A DNA stretch of 64,000 bases from Francisella orientalis FNO12 (GCF_001042525.2 NZ_CP011921.2:930001-994000); one strand, 5' to 3'; positions 1 through 9,680 are shown, counted from the stretch's first letter. A program made the numbers and translations. The notes: generated by a model from the sequence alone, not told the origin.

Positions 1-312
1 ACTTGGGAACCATATTAAAGTATTAATCCATTGAAACCAAATTGCTAGCATCGCTACATTAGGTCCAAAAGCTTTTTTAACCCAACCATATACACCTTCT
101 TCACCTTTGGCTGTATATGTTGCAGTCATTTCTGCAGATACTAAAGCAACAGGAGCGAGAAACAACAAAACTGCAACAGCAAAAAAGAAAAATATATAGG
201 TCCCGGATATCGCAGTAGAAGGAAGATTCCTTATATTATCAATTGCTCCGGTCATTAGTAATATAAGTAGAATTAAACCAATTTTTTCTTTTCCTGTTGA
301 GTTTGATACCAT
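1..312 (-). CDS. Amino-acid permease, APC superfamily (N-terminal part, runs off left edge)
   Basis: The reverse strand opens with ATG at 312 and stays open to the window edge, giving the first 104 residues. The protein starts MVSNSTGKEKIGLILLILLM and continues through two hydrophobic segments with a short loop containing AEMTATY and GEEGVYGWVKKAFGP. This resembles the N-terminus of the glutamate:GABA antiporter / amino-acid permease branch of the APC superfamily, where an early helix is followed by a Y-x-W-V-K-x-A-F-G motif. The substrate cannot be told from this part. It lies about 70 bases downstream of trkA on the same strand. Confidence 0.75.
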   Translation of the reverse strand, partial: MVSNSTGKEKIGLILLILLMTGAIDNIRNLPSTAISGTYIFFFFAVAVLLFLAPVALVSAEMTATYTAKGEEGVYGWVKKAFGPNVAMLAIWFQWINTLIWFPS

Positions 313-381
313 GAGCTATACTTATCAGTAAATTTTATGATAGATTTATCATAACCTAATTTCTCATATTTTAACAATCCT

Positions 382-1755
382 TTATGCAATGTATAAAGGC
401 ATTACTTGAAAAAGCTTTTCGAGTGTTTGTAGAGCATTTTTGTTATCAACTTTGATGATTATTCTATCTCCATCATTTATAACCGAGTTGTCGGTGAAGA
501 ATTTGGGAGTATTGTCATCTTTCATAATAGCTAAAATTTGTAAGCCATTTGGTAATTTTAGATCAGCTATTTTTTTGCCGATTACTGTAGACATATTTTC
601 TTGACCATGAACTTTTAGCTCTACAAACATTTCTTCACTATCTTCAACTTCATACATTTTAAGCATATCAACTTGGGTCAAAAATGCTTTGATTGTTGTA
701 TATGAAAAATTATGAGGTGAAATTGATATATCAATAAGCTTAAGGTCTCTAGTAATATCGTAATATTCAGAACTGTTTACAGTTGCCACTGTTTTTTGTG
801 CACCAAGTTTTTTGGCTAAAATAGATGACATAATATTAATTTCATCTGAATTAGTCAACGCAAAAAAAATATCAGCTTCGTCAATGCCTTCAGCAACTAA
901 TAGGTTATTGTTTACTGGATTATAGTGTAGAATTGTAGACTTTGATAACTCATTTAAAGCAAATTCACACTTCTCAGCATTAGGATCAATCATTTTTATT
1001 ATATAGCCTTTATTTTCCAATGATTTTGCCAGGGTGATACTTGCATAGTTAATCCCCGCAATAAAAATTTTTCTAATATTTGCTTTTTTAGGCTGAAAAA
1101 TTGATAGGATTTGAGAAGAGTATGCTTTTTCTGACAAATACATAACTCTATCACCTGGTTCAACTAGAATATAGGTATCATTAATATCCAACTTATTTCC
1201 GCCTCTGTGAACTGAAATTATATCTACTTTTATATCTCCTAAGCCGAGATATATATCTTTAACAGACAAACCAATAAGTGATGAATCTTGTGAAACCCTA
1301 ACTCCAACTAATTGCACACGTTTATCAAAAAATGTTGATATAAAATAAGCTCCAGATAAAAAAATCAATTGTTCTAATCTTTTTGTAGTTTCAAAAAAAG
1401 ATTTGATAACCAAGTCTATATTATTAAGTAATTTTGGAAATCTATTATATTCTGTATCACGAATTCGCGCTATCTTATATGGTGTTTTATATAACTTATA
1501 AGCCATATCACATACTGCTATATTAGTAGTATCATTAGATGTTACGGCAATAATCATATCAGTATCTTTAAAATTAGCTTCCATCATTATATTAGGCTTT
1601 GTAACATCTCCAATGATTGTCTGAACATCAAAAGCAGATGAAATAAATCCTAATTTTTCTTCATCTAAGTCTATTATAGAAACTTGATGATCTAGACTTA
1701 ATCTTTGGGTCAAATAAATTCCTAATTGTCCAGCACCTAAAATAGCTATTCTCAT
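382..1755 (-). CDS. trkA: Trk system potassium uptake protein TrkA
   Basis: TrkA is the peripheral, NAD-binding regulatory subunit of the Trk potassium uptake system and gates the TrkH/TrkG membrane channel. The 457-residue product matches the family length of about 458. It shows two RCK repeats: the first begins at residue 3 with the dinucleotide-binding GAGQLG motif, the second near residue 230 (FIAGINYASI). Each is followed by a TrkA-C domain (around residues 140-220 and 370-455). The matching trkH is not in this window. The gene is divergent from the SUF operon, with about 150 bases of shared promoter region. Confidence 0.95.
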   Translation of the reverse strand: MRIAILGAGQLGIYLTQRLSLDHQVSIIDLDEEKLGFISSAFDVQTIIGDVTKPNIMMEANFKDTDMIIAVTSNDTTNIAVCDMAYKLYKTPYKIARIRDTEYNRFPKLLNNIDLVIKSFFETTKRLEQLIFLSGAYFISTFFDKRVQLVGVRVSQDSSLIGLSVKDIYLGLGDIKVDIISVHRGGNKLDINDTYILVEPGDRVMYLSEKAYSSQILSIFQPKKANIRKIFIAGINYASITLAKSLENKGYIIKMIDPNAEKCEFALNELSKSTILHYNPVNNNLLVAEGIDEADIFFALTNSDEINIMSSILAKKLGAQKTVATVNSSEYYDITRDLKLIDISISPHNFSYTTIKAFLTQVDMLKMYEVEDSEEMFVELKVHGQENMSTVIGKKIADLKLPNGLQILAIMKDDNTPKFFTDNSVINDGDRIIIKVDNKNALQTLEKLFQVMPLYIA

Positions 1756-1875
1756 GATTAATTGTTATAATGACGTTATAGTATTAATTACCTACAAATA
1801 CTAGTCTAAGGTTATAAAATAATCAAATTTTTAATTTACATTGAGCTTCATAAATATTATTATATCAGATATATG

Positions 1876-1890
1876 ATACTAAATTAGTAT
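1876..1890. promoter_or_regulatory. Candidate operator of the Rrf2-family SUF regulator
   Basis: A perfect 7-1-7 palindrome, ATACTAA-A-TTAGTAT, lies 15 bases before the start codon of the Rrf2 regulator. Its outer ATACT/AGTAT halves resemble the ends of IscR type 1 sites. The position would allow autorepression of the regulator-sufBCD operon, a common arrangement for Rrf2 regulators. The assignment is an inference from symmetry and place; no other copy was found in the window. Confidence 0.45.
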
Positions 1891-1905
1891 AGATTAGAGT
1901 TAATT

Positions 1906-2316
1906 ATGCTTAAAATAAGTAAATTACTCGACTATGGTTTACTTGTGGTTGTAACAATTGCTGAAAATAACTTAAATCCCTATAGTGCAGCAAGAATTGC
2001 TGAAACTACTGGGCTAAATATTCCTACAGTTAGAAAACTGTTAAATCAGCTTTCAATATCAAATATTATAGTATCTAAACGCGGTATAGAGGGTGGCTAC
2101 ACATTAGTTGATGATCCACAAAACATTACTGTTCTAGATGTCGTTAAAGCTGTAGAGAAAGATGTGAATCTTACAGAATGTTGTGATTTACATAAAAAAT
2201 GTAGCTTGGGAAGCTGTATGGTAAGTAGTTATTGGAGAGTTTTAAATAGTCAATTGCTAGATCTACTTTCAAAAACATCAATCTATGATATTGTCAACAA
2301 TAAGGGCAGAAGTTAA
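1906..2316 (+). CDS. sufR: Rrf2-family transcriptional regulator of the SUF operon
   Basis: A 136-residue Rrf2/IscR-type regulator. The N-terminal winged helix (residues 1-75) contains the recognition-helix stretch IPTVRKLLNQL and the wing motif SKRGIEGGYTL. Cys93, Cys99 and Cys104, plus an extra Cys92, lie where family members bind a [2Fe-2S] cluster, so cluster sensing is likely. The stop codon is only three bases from the sufB start, so it is cotranscribed as the first SUF gene. Its likely job is feedback control of Fe-S assembly. It could be named iscR-like, but the SUF context supports a SUF regulator. Confidence 0.85.
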   Translation: MLKISKLLDYGLLVVVTIAENNLNPYSAARIAETTGLNIPTVRKLLNQLSISNIIVSKRGIEGGYTLVDDPQNITVLDVVKAVEKDVNLTECCDLHKKCSLGSCMVSSYWRVLNSQLLDLLSKTSIYDIVNNKGRS

Positions 2317-2319
2317 AGT

Positions 2320-3765
2320 ATGAGCGAAAATTTAGATAAAATCATTGAGCAAGATTATGAACATGGTTTTGTAACTGAAATAGAAGCTGAGACTATCGAT
2401 GCGGGTCTTAATGAAGATGTAATCTGCTTGATATCTGCAAGAAAAAAAGAGCCTGAATTTCTATTGGAATGGCGTTTAAAAGCATATAAAAAATGGTTGG
2501 AGATGAAGTCACCTGAGTGGGCTGATTTAAGTTATCCTGCTATTAATTTTCAAGCAATAAGCTATTATTCTTCGCCAAAATCATTAAAAGATCATCCTAA
2601 AAGTTTAGATGAAGTTGATCTTGAGATTATAGAGACATATAACAAGCTTGGTATTCCTCTGCATGAGCAAGAAATGTTAGCTGGAGTTAAAAATATAGCT
2701 GTTGATGCAGTATTTGACTCAGTTTCAGTTGTAACAACGTTTAAAGAAAAACTAGCTGAAGCTGGAGTTATTTTCTGTCCTATATCAGAATCCGTACAGA
2801 AGTACCCAGAACTAGTTCAAAAGTATTTAGGCTCTGTAGTTCCACAGGGTGACAACTTTTATGCAGCACTTAACTCAGCTGTATTCAGTGATGGTTCATT
2901 TGTATATATTCCTAAAGGTGTTACTTGTCCAATGGAATTATCAACGTATTTTAGAATAAATGCGATGAATACTGGACAATTTGAAAGAACATTGATTGTC
3001 GCAGATGAAGGAAGTTATGTTAGTTATTTAGAAGGATGTACAGCACCAATGCGTGATGAAAATCAGCTTCATGCAGCTGTGGTTGAGCTGGTTGCCTTAG
3101 ATGGAGCTGAGATTAAGTACTCTACAGTGCAAAACTGGTATCCAGGAGATAAAGAAGGTAAGGGCGGTATATACAACTTTGTTACTAAAAGAGGCGTTTG
3201 TCACAAAAATGCAAAAATCTCTTGGACACAAGTTGAGACAGGATCTGCAATTACATGGAAATACCCTTCAGTAGTATTACGTGGAGATAACTCAATTGGT
3301 GAATTCTACTCTGTAGCTTTGACTCGTCATGCTCAACAAGCTGATACTGGCACAAAAATGATTCATCTTGGTAAAAATACTAAGAGTACGATTATTTCAA
3401 AAGGTATTTCTGCAGGTAAAGCTTCTCAAGCCTATAGAGGACTTGTGAGAATATCACCTAATGCTTCTAATGCTAGAAACTTCTCACAATGTGACTCTTT
3501 ATTAATAGGACATAATTGTGGTGCACATACATACCCGTATATAGAAAATAAGAGTAATTCATCTCAAATCGAACATGAAGCTACAACTTCAAAGATCTCA
3601 GATGATCAGCTTTTCTATTGTAAGCAAAGAGGTCTTTCGGAAGAGGATGCAATTGCTATGATTGTTAATGGTTTTTGTAAAGAAGTATTTAAAAAGTTAC
3701 CACTTGAGTTTGCAGTTGAAGCTCAAAAACTAATGGAAGTTAGTTTAGAAGGTGCTGTTGGTTAA
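2320..3765 (+). CDS. sufB: Fe-S cluster assembly scaffold SufB
   Basis: SufB is the scaffold of the SufBC2D complex, on which Fe-S clusters are built in the cytoplasm. The 481-residue product is near the usual 495 and carries the family beta-helix core, including [19 protein letters not shown], the SYLEGCTAP segment, and the C-terminal block with [11 protein letters not shown] and [11 protein letters not shown]. The conserved cysteine of the LEGCTAP segment (Cys405 in E. coli lies further on, in the NCGAH block) is present. It starts three bases after the regulator stop and is followed after 34 bases by sufC. Confidence 0.97.
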   Translation: MSENLDKIIEQDYEHGFVTEIEAETIDAGLNEDVICLISARKKEPEFLLEWRLKAYKKWLEMKSPEWADLSYPAINFQAISYYSSPKSLKDHPKSLDEVDLEIIETYNKLGIPLHEQEMLAGVKNIAVDAVFDSVSVVTTFKEKLAEAGVIFCPISESVQKYPELVQKYLGSVVPQGDNFYAALNSAVFSDGSFVYIPKGVTCPMELSTYFRINAMNTGQFERTLIVADEGSYVSYLEGCTAPMRDENQLHAAVVELVALDGAEIKYSTVQNWYPGDKEGKGGIYNFVTKRGVCHKNAKISWTQVETGSAITWKYPSVVLRGDNSIGEFYSVALTRHAQQADTGTKMIHLGKNTKSTIISKGISAGKASQAYRGLVRISPNASNARNFSQCDSLLIGHNCGAHTYPYIENKSNSSQIEHEATTSKISDDQLFYCKQRGLSEEDAIAMIVNGFCKEVFKKLPLEFAVEAQKLMEVSLEGAVG

Positions 3766-3799
3766 ACTTTAGAATTATATAAATTAAAAGGTTAATAAA

Positions 3800-4549
3800 A
3801 TGTTATTAGAAATTAAAGATTTACATGTAAGTGTTGGCGAACAAAAGAAACATATTCTAAAAGGCTTAAATCTAAAAGTTAACAAAGGTGAAGTCCATGC
3901 AATTATGGGACCTAATGGTGCTGGTAAAAGTACTTTAAGTAATGTTCTAGCTGGTAAAGATGGTTATGAGATTACTCAAGGATCGATAACATTTAACGGT
4001 ATAGATTTAGATGATCTATCTATATCCGAAAGAGCCGCAGTAGGTATCTTTTTAAGCTTACAGTATCCTATTGAGATTCCTGGTGTTAGTAATGTTCAAT
4101 TTTTAAAGACAGCTGTAAATAGCATTAGAAAGCAAAATGGCGAAGAAGAAATCAATGCTATAGATTTTATGAAAAAGCTAAAAGCAAACATGCAAGTCTT
4201 AAAGATAGATCAAAAATATATGTCGCGTGGAGTTAATGAAGGCTTCTCAGGTGGAGAGAAAAAACGTAATGAAATGCTTCAGTTAATGATGCTTGAGCCA
4301 AAGCTTGCTATATTAGATGAGACTGATTCTGGATTAGATATTGATGCTCTTCAGGTAGTATCTCAAGGCGCAAATACTATGAGATCTCCAGAGAGAAGCT
4401 TCTTAGTTATTACACACTACCAAAGACTTTTAGATCATATACAACCTGATTTTGTCCATGTTTTAGCTGATGGTAAAATTGTCAAAACAGGTGGTAAAGA
4501 GCTAGCTCTTGAGCTAGAAGAAAAAGGTTATTCTTGGTTAAATAGTTAA
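3800..4549 (+). CDS. sufC: Fe-S cluster assembly ATPase SufC
   Basis: SufC is the ABC-type ATPase that powers the SufBC2D scaffold. It is soluble and is not a transporter. The 249-residue protein shows Walker A GPNGAGKST (residues 37-45), the variant ABC signature FSGGEKKRNEM near residue 150, and a Walker B ending in LDETDSGLDID, the form typical of SufC. It sits between sufB and sufD with short spacers. An AAAAGG-like ribosome site lies just before the ATG. Confidence 0.97.
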   Translation: MLLEIKDLHVSVGEQKKHILKGLNLKVNKGEVHAIMGPNGAGKSTLSNVLAGKDGYEITQGSITFNGIDLDDLSISERAAVGIFLSLQYPIEIPGVSNVQFLKTAVNSIRKQNGEEEINAIDFMKKLKANMQVLKIDQKYMSRGVNEGFSGGEKKRNEMLQLMMLEPKLAILDETDSGLDIDALQVVSQGANTMRSPERSFLVITHYQRLLDHIQPDFVHVLADGKIVKTGGKELALELEEKGYSWLNS

Positions 4550-4562
4550 AGGTTGATTAAAA

Positions 4563-5708
4563 ATGTTAATAGATAATAAATCGCTACCAACTACTAAACA
4601 AGAAAGCTGGAAATATACAAACTTAGCTACTATTTATTGTAAAAGTGGTATATCTGAAATGCTTAAAGATTCTCCTAAATTTAAGGATTATTTAGAAGGC
4701 TTTAAATTTGATACTGAAGAAAATGTTGTAATAATACTAGATGGTGTTTTGGCTATTGACTATAACAAAAAATTGAGCCATATTAGCGCTCTAGAGCTGC
4801 ATAGAGATGATAGAACTATGTCTAGATTAGCTATCGAAAATTCTAAGCACTTTGCAATAAATATACCTAAAGATGCTAAAGACTCTCTTAGCCTTATATT
4901 TATAAATACATATATGGCTAAAAATAAGCTAACTAATATCTCATTGAAGTTAGATGTCGATATGTTTACAAATCTAGATTTGGATATTGACTTTGTAAGT
5001 CTTACTAAAAATTCTGCTATCAATTTGTTTTTGGATGTGAATGTCGCAGAATCTGCTAAGGTAAACTTTACAAATAATGCAGATAACCCAAATAATACCC
5101 AGTTAATTACTACTGCTAATTATTTGATCAATTTAGATCGTGCTGCGGAGTTTAATGGATTTAGCTTGCTAAATAAGGATGGACTACTTAGAAATGATTT
5201 CGTAGTAAATCTAAATAAGCCACATTCAAGATTTGATATTAGAGGATTATATTTAGTAGCTGATAATGCTATTGCTAATGCATGTTTTTTAGTTAATCAT
5301 AATGCATCTCATACATATAGTAATGTAAATTTCCGTGGTGTAGCTAACGGCAGCTCTAAAGCATGGTTTAATGCAAAAGCAGTAGTTAACAAAGGTATAG
5401 AGCAAATACAAGCCTTTCAGAATAATAAAAATATTCAGTTAAGCAATAAGGCTGAAATTAATACAAAACCAGAATTGGAGATCTTCTCTGATGATGTAGT
5501 GTGTACTCATGGTGCAACAATAGGAGAGCTTGATAAAGATGTTCTTTTCTATCTACAGTCAAGAGGACTGACTTTAGAGAGTGCTCAGCATCTACTTTTA
5601 GAAAGCTTTGTAAAATCTCAGCTAACATCTGATAATTTCCCATTTGAAAATGAAATGAAAGAGCAAATCTTAGAATCATTAGACGATATTCTTCATGATA
5701 TAATATAA
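4563..5708 (+). CDS. sufD: Fe-S cluster assembly protein SufD
   Basis: SufD is the SufB paralogue that completes the SufBC2D scaffold. The 381-residue protein is somewhat shorter than E. coli SufD (423). It has the typical early KQESWKYTN motif (W-[KR]-[YF]-T), a divergent beta-helix middle, and the conserved C-terminal block with SDDVVCTHGATIGELD and FYLQSRG. It is the last open gene of the operon; what follows is a pseudogene, so no sufS or sufE is present here. Confidence 0.95.
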   Translation: MLIDNKSLPTTKQESWKYTNLATIYCKSGISEMLKDSPKFKDYLEGFKFDTEENVVIILDGVLAIDYNKKLSHISALELHRDDRTMSRLAIENSKHFAINIPKDAKDSLSLIFINTYMAKNKLTNISLKLDVDMFTNLDLDIDFVSLTKNSAINLFLDVNVAESAKVNFTNNADNPNNTQLITTANYLINLDRAAEFNGFSLLNKDGLLRNDFVVNLNKPHSRFDIRGLYLVADNAIANACFLVNHNASHTYSNVNFRGVANGSSKAWFNAKAVVNKGIEQIQAFQNNKNIQLSNKAEINTKPELEIFSDDVVCTHGATIGELDKDVLFYLQSRGLTLESAQHLLLESFVKSQLTSDNFPFENEMKEQILESLDDILHDII

Positions 5709-5712
5709 CTCT

Positions 5713-5727
5713 TAGCAATAATTGCTA
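5713..5727. repeat. Short palindrome after sufD
   Basis: TAGCAAT-A-ATTGCTA is a perfect 15-base palindrome five bases past the sufD stop. It is short and lacks a clear T-run, so it is at best a weak transcription terminator or mRNA 3' stem for the SUF operon. Confidence 0.3.
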
Positions 5728-5799
5728 GGTTTGAGCCTGCTTAATATCTCAATATCTGCTAGACTTGATTTATATAAGTATTTCTTAAAAGATGTGTAT

Positions 5800-6487
5800 A
5801 TGAAAAAGTTAGTTCCATTTTGTTTAGTTTGATTTATTGGTTCTGTATCTCTTGCTGTAGCAGCATCAGATGATTGTGTAGAATATAATACTATTAAATA
5901 TACGACTCAGGCTGAAACCACCATAAAAAGTGATAGTATCCTTGTTGAAATAACTGGTTATGCAACAACCACATTAGATAAGCAAAATAGTATAGAAAAT
6001 CAAATTACAGACAGTATTAACAATATTGTAAAATCTGACTGGAAAGTCAAAAATATTGAACAAAACACTAGCAATAGTGACGCTATAAATATTACTATAC
6101 AGCTTCAATCTAGAATATCTCAAGGTGATTTAAATAAATTACAACAAGCAATTGAAAATCAAGACAGATCTTCTAGAAAGAGATTAGCTATAAAAGTATT
6201 AGATTACAATCCTCCCGCTAAAGAGGTAGAAGCTACAAAGCAGTAGCTTATGATACAACTTTTTAAAGATACAAAAGATTACCTTGCTAATTTTAATAAA
6301 CAAAATAATAGCAACTATACTTATTCAGTCATTACAATATATTGATGTAGATGGCTATAAACCTAGAAATACGGTTATGCTAATGAAGTCGGAAGCTTAT
6401 AATGAAACTGATACAAGTAACTATAATCCAGTAACTGTATCTCAAGATATTAATATAAGAGCAAATGTAACATTTATGGAGAAATAA
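5800..6487 (+). pseudogene. SIMPL/DUF541-like periplasmic protein, broken
   Basis: From ATG 5800 the reading frame gives a signal-peptide-like start (MKKLVPFCLV), then TGA at 5830-5832. It continues in frame with VEITGYATTTLDKQ, an early strand resembling the SIMPL (DUF541) domain, up to TAG at 6244-6246. After a frameshift near 6340 the protein resumes with QYIDVDGYKPRN and ends PVTVSQDINIRANVTFMEK, like the last strand of that fold. At least two nonsense codons and one frameshift are seen, so it is not expressed as a whole. The family call is tentative; the broken state is clear. Confidence 0.7.
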
Positions 6488-6489
6488 AT

Positions 6490-6816
6490 ATGGCATTAAG
6501 TAAAGTAATAAAAACAGATGAAGCTAATTTTGATAAGCTAATAAATAGTTCTGCAAAACCTATATTGGTAGATTTCTATGCTGACTGGTGCGGTCCTTGT
6601 AAGACGTTATCACCAATACTTGATCAGCTATCAAAAGATTATACGGGAGCTGTTATTGTCAAAGTTAATGTTGACGATAATCAAAGTTTAGCTGCTAAAT
6701 TTAGTATAAGAAGCATACCAACTATGATAATTTTCAAAGCAGGTAAACCTGTAGAAACGCTGACTGGTGTTCATACAGGTAGCCAATTAGAGCAAAAGCT
6801 AAAGGCTTATGAATAA
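6490..6816 (+). CDS. trxA: Thioredoxin
   Basis: A 108-residue cytoplasmic thioredoxin that reduces protein disulfides using thioredoxin reductase. The active site WCGPC is at residues 33-37, preceded by VDFYAD, and the cis-proline loop SIPTM is present near residue 75. Its length matches the family exactly. The ATG begins three bases after the end of the upstream pseudogene, and the start of the next (broken) gene overlaps its 3' end by eight bases. Confidence 0.96.
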   Translation: MALSKVIKTDEANFDKLINSSAKPILVDFYADWCGPCKTLSPILDQLSKDYTGAVIVKVNVDDNQSLAAKFSIRSIPTMIIFKAGKPVETLTGVHTGSQLEQKLKAYE

Positions 6817-7242
6817 TAATACTTCTAATTTATATCTTTGTGAATGGTATTTTACAACTAAATTTGAAGTCCCTATATCACCTATAAAGTATCCTAACCA
6901 ATTTGCAATTATCACAGTATACAATCTATTAAATCAACTTCTCAAAGATCAAGAGAATATAGCCAGAAATCAAATATTAAAGAATCAATTAGAAAAGTCA
7001 TATGATTGGGTTTATGAAATTAATGGTTTTGATAAATCATCTAAGCACAAAGAGAATGGTTTTATATTTGATGCTAAGTCGCTTGGTCGCTTGATGAAGC
7101 TTGTGATTTAGGTGAAGAGTTCTCGCAGGATGCGATCTATTATGTAATTAATGATACTTTGTATGTTTCAAAATGTGAAAAATCAAAAAGATATCTTACA
7201 AAAGTAGGGGTCTTTCAAAGCAGGATTTACCGATTTTTATAA
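6809..7242 (+). pseudogene. DUF3293 protein, frameshifted
   Basis: The first frame (from ATG 6809, overlapping trxA) encodes FAIITVYNLLNQLL, then RNQILKNQLE and HKENGFIFDA, which follow the DUF3293 pattern. It stops at 7109-7111. Another frame picks up with LDEACDLGEEFSQDAIYYV and VSKCEKSKRY and stops at 7240-7242; the phrase F-x-Q-D-A-I/V-x-Y/F is also typical of this family. A single frameshift between about 7075 and 7100 therefore splits one gene of about 145 codons. Its 3' end overlaps the end of the convergent permease gene. The function of DUF3293 is unknown. Confidence 0.7.
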
Positions 7243-8579
7243 AATAGCTTATAACATAATGAGAATAAAATAATTAAACTGATTCCTGAATAAATAACCA
7301 TGCGTTGATCAGGATCCCAAAACATTCCTAATATTACACAAAAATTAAACAATATGCTCAAATACGGGATTAATGGAAAAGCCCATGCTTTAAATTTAAG
7401 ATTTTTAATTTGTTCTGAAGAAAGTGATTTTCTAAAGTAGATATGACACAGACTAATAATTATCCATATCATACAGCCAATCATACCAGATGAAGACACT
7501 ACTAATATAAAGAGCTTTTCAGCACCGGCAAACTTTGTAATTAAGCAAAGACAAGAAAGTATAGCTACAAATATAACGCCATATATAGGAACTTGTTTTT
7601 TGCTAACTTTTGCAAATACTTTAGGAGCTTGATTATCTGAAGCCATAGACCACATTAATCTTGCACAAGTATAAAAACACGAATTGACGGCAGATAAACT
7701 TGCTGTCAAAATTACTAGTTGCATAATCGTATCAATATATTTGACATTCACAAGCTGCAGTACTGTAATAAAAGGAGTGTTTGCAACACCAGAATCTTTA
7801 TAAGGAATAATATAAGCTATTATAAAAGAAGAAAATACGAAAAATAGAAGTATACGAATAGCGACACTTTTTACTGCTTTACGAATATTTTTTTCAGGAT
7901 CTTTTGTTTCTCCAGCTGCAATACCAACTAATTCAGCACCCTGAAAAGTACATACAATAATTACTAATCCAAATAAAAATGCTTTAAAGCCATTCGGAAA
8001 TAGGCCATCTGAGTAGAAATTAACTAGGCCAGATATAGGCTTATTAGAGTGTAAAACTCCAGTAATAATACCTATACCAATTATTATAAATACCATAATA
8101 GTGATAATTTTTATTGCAGAAAGCCAAAATTCAATCTCTGCAAAGACTCTAACAGCACATAAATTAAGTAAGCTAAGGATAACAATAATTGCTAAACAGA
8201 ATTGCGAAACACTGATCTCTGGATAAAAATTGTGACAAATAATACCCGCAGCAACTAAACCTCCAGCCGCAGCTGTTAACCAGTTAAGTAAATATAACCA
8301 ACCAGTTAAAAATCCTGAATATGGAGATATAAAATTTGTAGCATAAGTTTGAAAAGAACCACTTATTGGCATTGCTATAGCCATTTCTGCTAGACTTATC
8401 ATTACTAGCATCATAATTATCCCACCAATTAGAAATCCTAGTACAGTACCAAATGCACCAACTGAGTTTAAAATACTACCTATACCAAGAAAAAAACTTG
8501 CTGAGATAGTACCTCCTAGAGATATCATAACTATATGGCGTGATAATATATCTCTTTTAAAATTATTTTTGTCGTTCAT
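7227..8579 (-). CDS. Amino-acid permease, APC family
   Basis: A 450-residue inner-membrane transporter with about twelve hydrophobic segments. The N-terminus has RHIVMISLGGTISASFFLG, the helix 1 consensus of the AAT branch of the APC superfamily (lysine/aromatic/GABA permease type), followed by the AEMAIAMPISGSF segment at helix 3 and WLYLLNWLTAAAGG. It presumably carries amino acids by proton symport, but the substrate cannot be assigned. It stands alone on the reverse strand and its end overlaps the broken DUF3293 gene by 16 bases. Confidence 0.85.
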   Translation of the reverse strand: MNDKNNFKRDILSRHIVMISLGGTISASFFLGIGSILNSVGAFGTVLGFLIGGIIMMLVMISLAEMAIAMPISGSFQTYATNFISPYSGFLTGWLYLLNWLTAAAGGLVAAGIICHNFYPEISVSQFCLAIIVILSLLNLCAVRVFAEIEFWLSAIKIITIMVFIIIGIGIITGVLHSNKPISGLVNFYSDGLFPNGFKAFLFGLVIIVCTFQGAELVGIAAGETKDPEKNIRKAVKSVAIRILLFFVFSSFIIAYIIPYKDSGVANTPFITVLQLVNVKYIDTIMQLVILTASLSAVNSCFYTCARLMWSMASDNQAPKVFAKVSKKQVPIYGVIFVAILSCLCLITKFAGAEKLFILVVSSSGMIGCMIWIIISLCHIYFRKSLSSEQIKNLKFKAWAFPLIPYLSILFNFCVILGMFWDPDQRMVIYSGISLIILFSLCYKLFYKNR

Positions 8580-8690
8580 ATTAAAATTTCAGAAATATTT
8601 CAACTATATGAATTATTCCATAATCTAAGTCTTTAACAAAATATTTAAATATCAAAATAACAAGAAATATTAATTTACATTTAGTCCAAA

Positions 8691-9124
8691 ATGATAAACT
8701 CTATATCTCCAGAAACAACGATTCTTATTATACAAGTATGTGCAGTAGCTTTAATAATTACATCTTTGATTGTTTCAGTTTTATTTATTTTATCGCAATA
8801 AAAATTAGCAAAAGCTTTAATTACTGTAAATAGTGCTGAGCAAATACATTTAGCATGGTTATGGACTTCAACTAATACCAATATGGTCATATATAGCGTT
8901 AGTGGTAACAGCTGTAAAGTTAGATGAGAGAACTAAATTATATAATCAAACTCACGAAAAAAAAATTAAAATTTAAAGCTTCACTTGTATATTGGTATAT
9001 GAGATTGACTTTATTAAATGTAGTTCCTGTAGTCAATATAATAGCAGGCATAGCAACAATTGTTATATTTATCATAATTTGGGCAAATATAACTAAATCA
9101 ACTAAGATTATTACTGTGGGATAA
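8691..9124 (+). pseudogene. Small integral membrane protein, decayed
   Basis: This otherwise empty stretch holds the pieces of one gene. From ATG 8691 the frame reads PETTILIIQVCAVALIITSL, meets TAA after FILSQ (about 8799), and goes on with KLAKALITVNSAEQIHLAWL. A frameshift near 8870 leads to QLIPIWSYIALVVTAVKL and HEKKIK. A second shift in the A-run near 8960 leads to FKASLVYWYMRLTLL and a last hydrophobic segment ending at TAA 9122-9124. About 145 residues with three hydrophobic segments can be rebuilt. I do not recognise the family. Confidence 0.55.
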
Positions 9125-9141
9125 TAAAATATGTAAATTCG

Positions 9142-9157
9142 CATAATATATATTATG
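9142..9157. repeat. Perfect 16-base palindrome
   Basis: CATAATAT-ATATTATG lies between the converging ends of the decayed membrane protein gene and mutT. It may be a remnant of a bidirectional terminator, but it is purely AT-rich apart from the outer C and G and could be chance. Confidence 0.25.
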
Positions 9158-9232
9158 TTAAATTAAATATTTATCTTATAGATCATCAACATATTCTAAC
9201 CTTTTTGTAAAATGCTTAATTATTTGCTGATA

Positions 9233-9643
9233 CTAACTATTGTATGAGTAATCCTTCTGTAACATTGCTATTACTTCTAAACTTGCAGGAAGAAACTTAT
9301 AGTTATTAAGCTCAGAGATATTTATACATCTTAATTGCTGGTTTTCCTTAGCATAAGGTTTACCTTCGTAATCCTTAATTATAAAAAACTCTAAATTAAC
9401 TTCATCATTATCTTTGTTTATATGTTTTTTACGAAAATAAAAACTTTCTGATTTAGCTATAATGCTAACTTCTTCATAAACCTCTCTTCTTATACATTGT
9501 TCAAAAGTTTCATTTTTTTCTACTTTACCCCCCGGAAATTCCCAGTGGTCACTATAGCTTTGAAACTTTTGTCTTAGACTTATATAGACTTTAGCATTCT
9601 GTTCATCTAAAATTATTGCCACTGCAGCATTTATTTTTGCCAT
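9233..9643 (-). CDS. mutT: NUDIX hydrolase, MutT-like (8-oxo-dGTP diphosphatase)
   Basis: A 136-residue protein of the MutT subfamily, which removes 8-oxo-dGTP from the nucleotide pool and so prevents A:T to C:G transversions. The Nudix box spans residues 39-61 and keeps the metal-binding RE..EE core (R53, E54, E57, E58). The glycine near its end is replaced by Ser60. The N-terminal strand VAIILDEQNAKVYISLR fits MutT. It is divergent from yqgE with only 37 bases between starts. Substrate preference is inferred from family. Confidence 0.85.
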   Translation of the reverse strand: MAKINAAVAIILDEQNAKVYISLRQKFQSYSDHWEFPGGKVEKNETFEQCIRREVYEEVSIIAKSESFYFRKKHINKDNDEVNLEFFIIKDYEGKPYAKENQQLRCINISELNNYKFLPASLEVIAMLQKDYSYNS

Positions 9644-9680
9644 TTTTTACAAAAAATTTTTATACTTAAGATAATATAAT

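Noticed and set aside
4760-5718. Reverse-strand frames inside sufD
   Set aside because: They are shadows of the clearly conserved sufD frame.
8681-8890. A reverse-strand 69-codon frame in the gap before mutT
   Set aside because: It is antisense to the fragments of a forward membrane-protein pseudogene and has no ribosome site or recognisable content.
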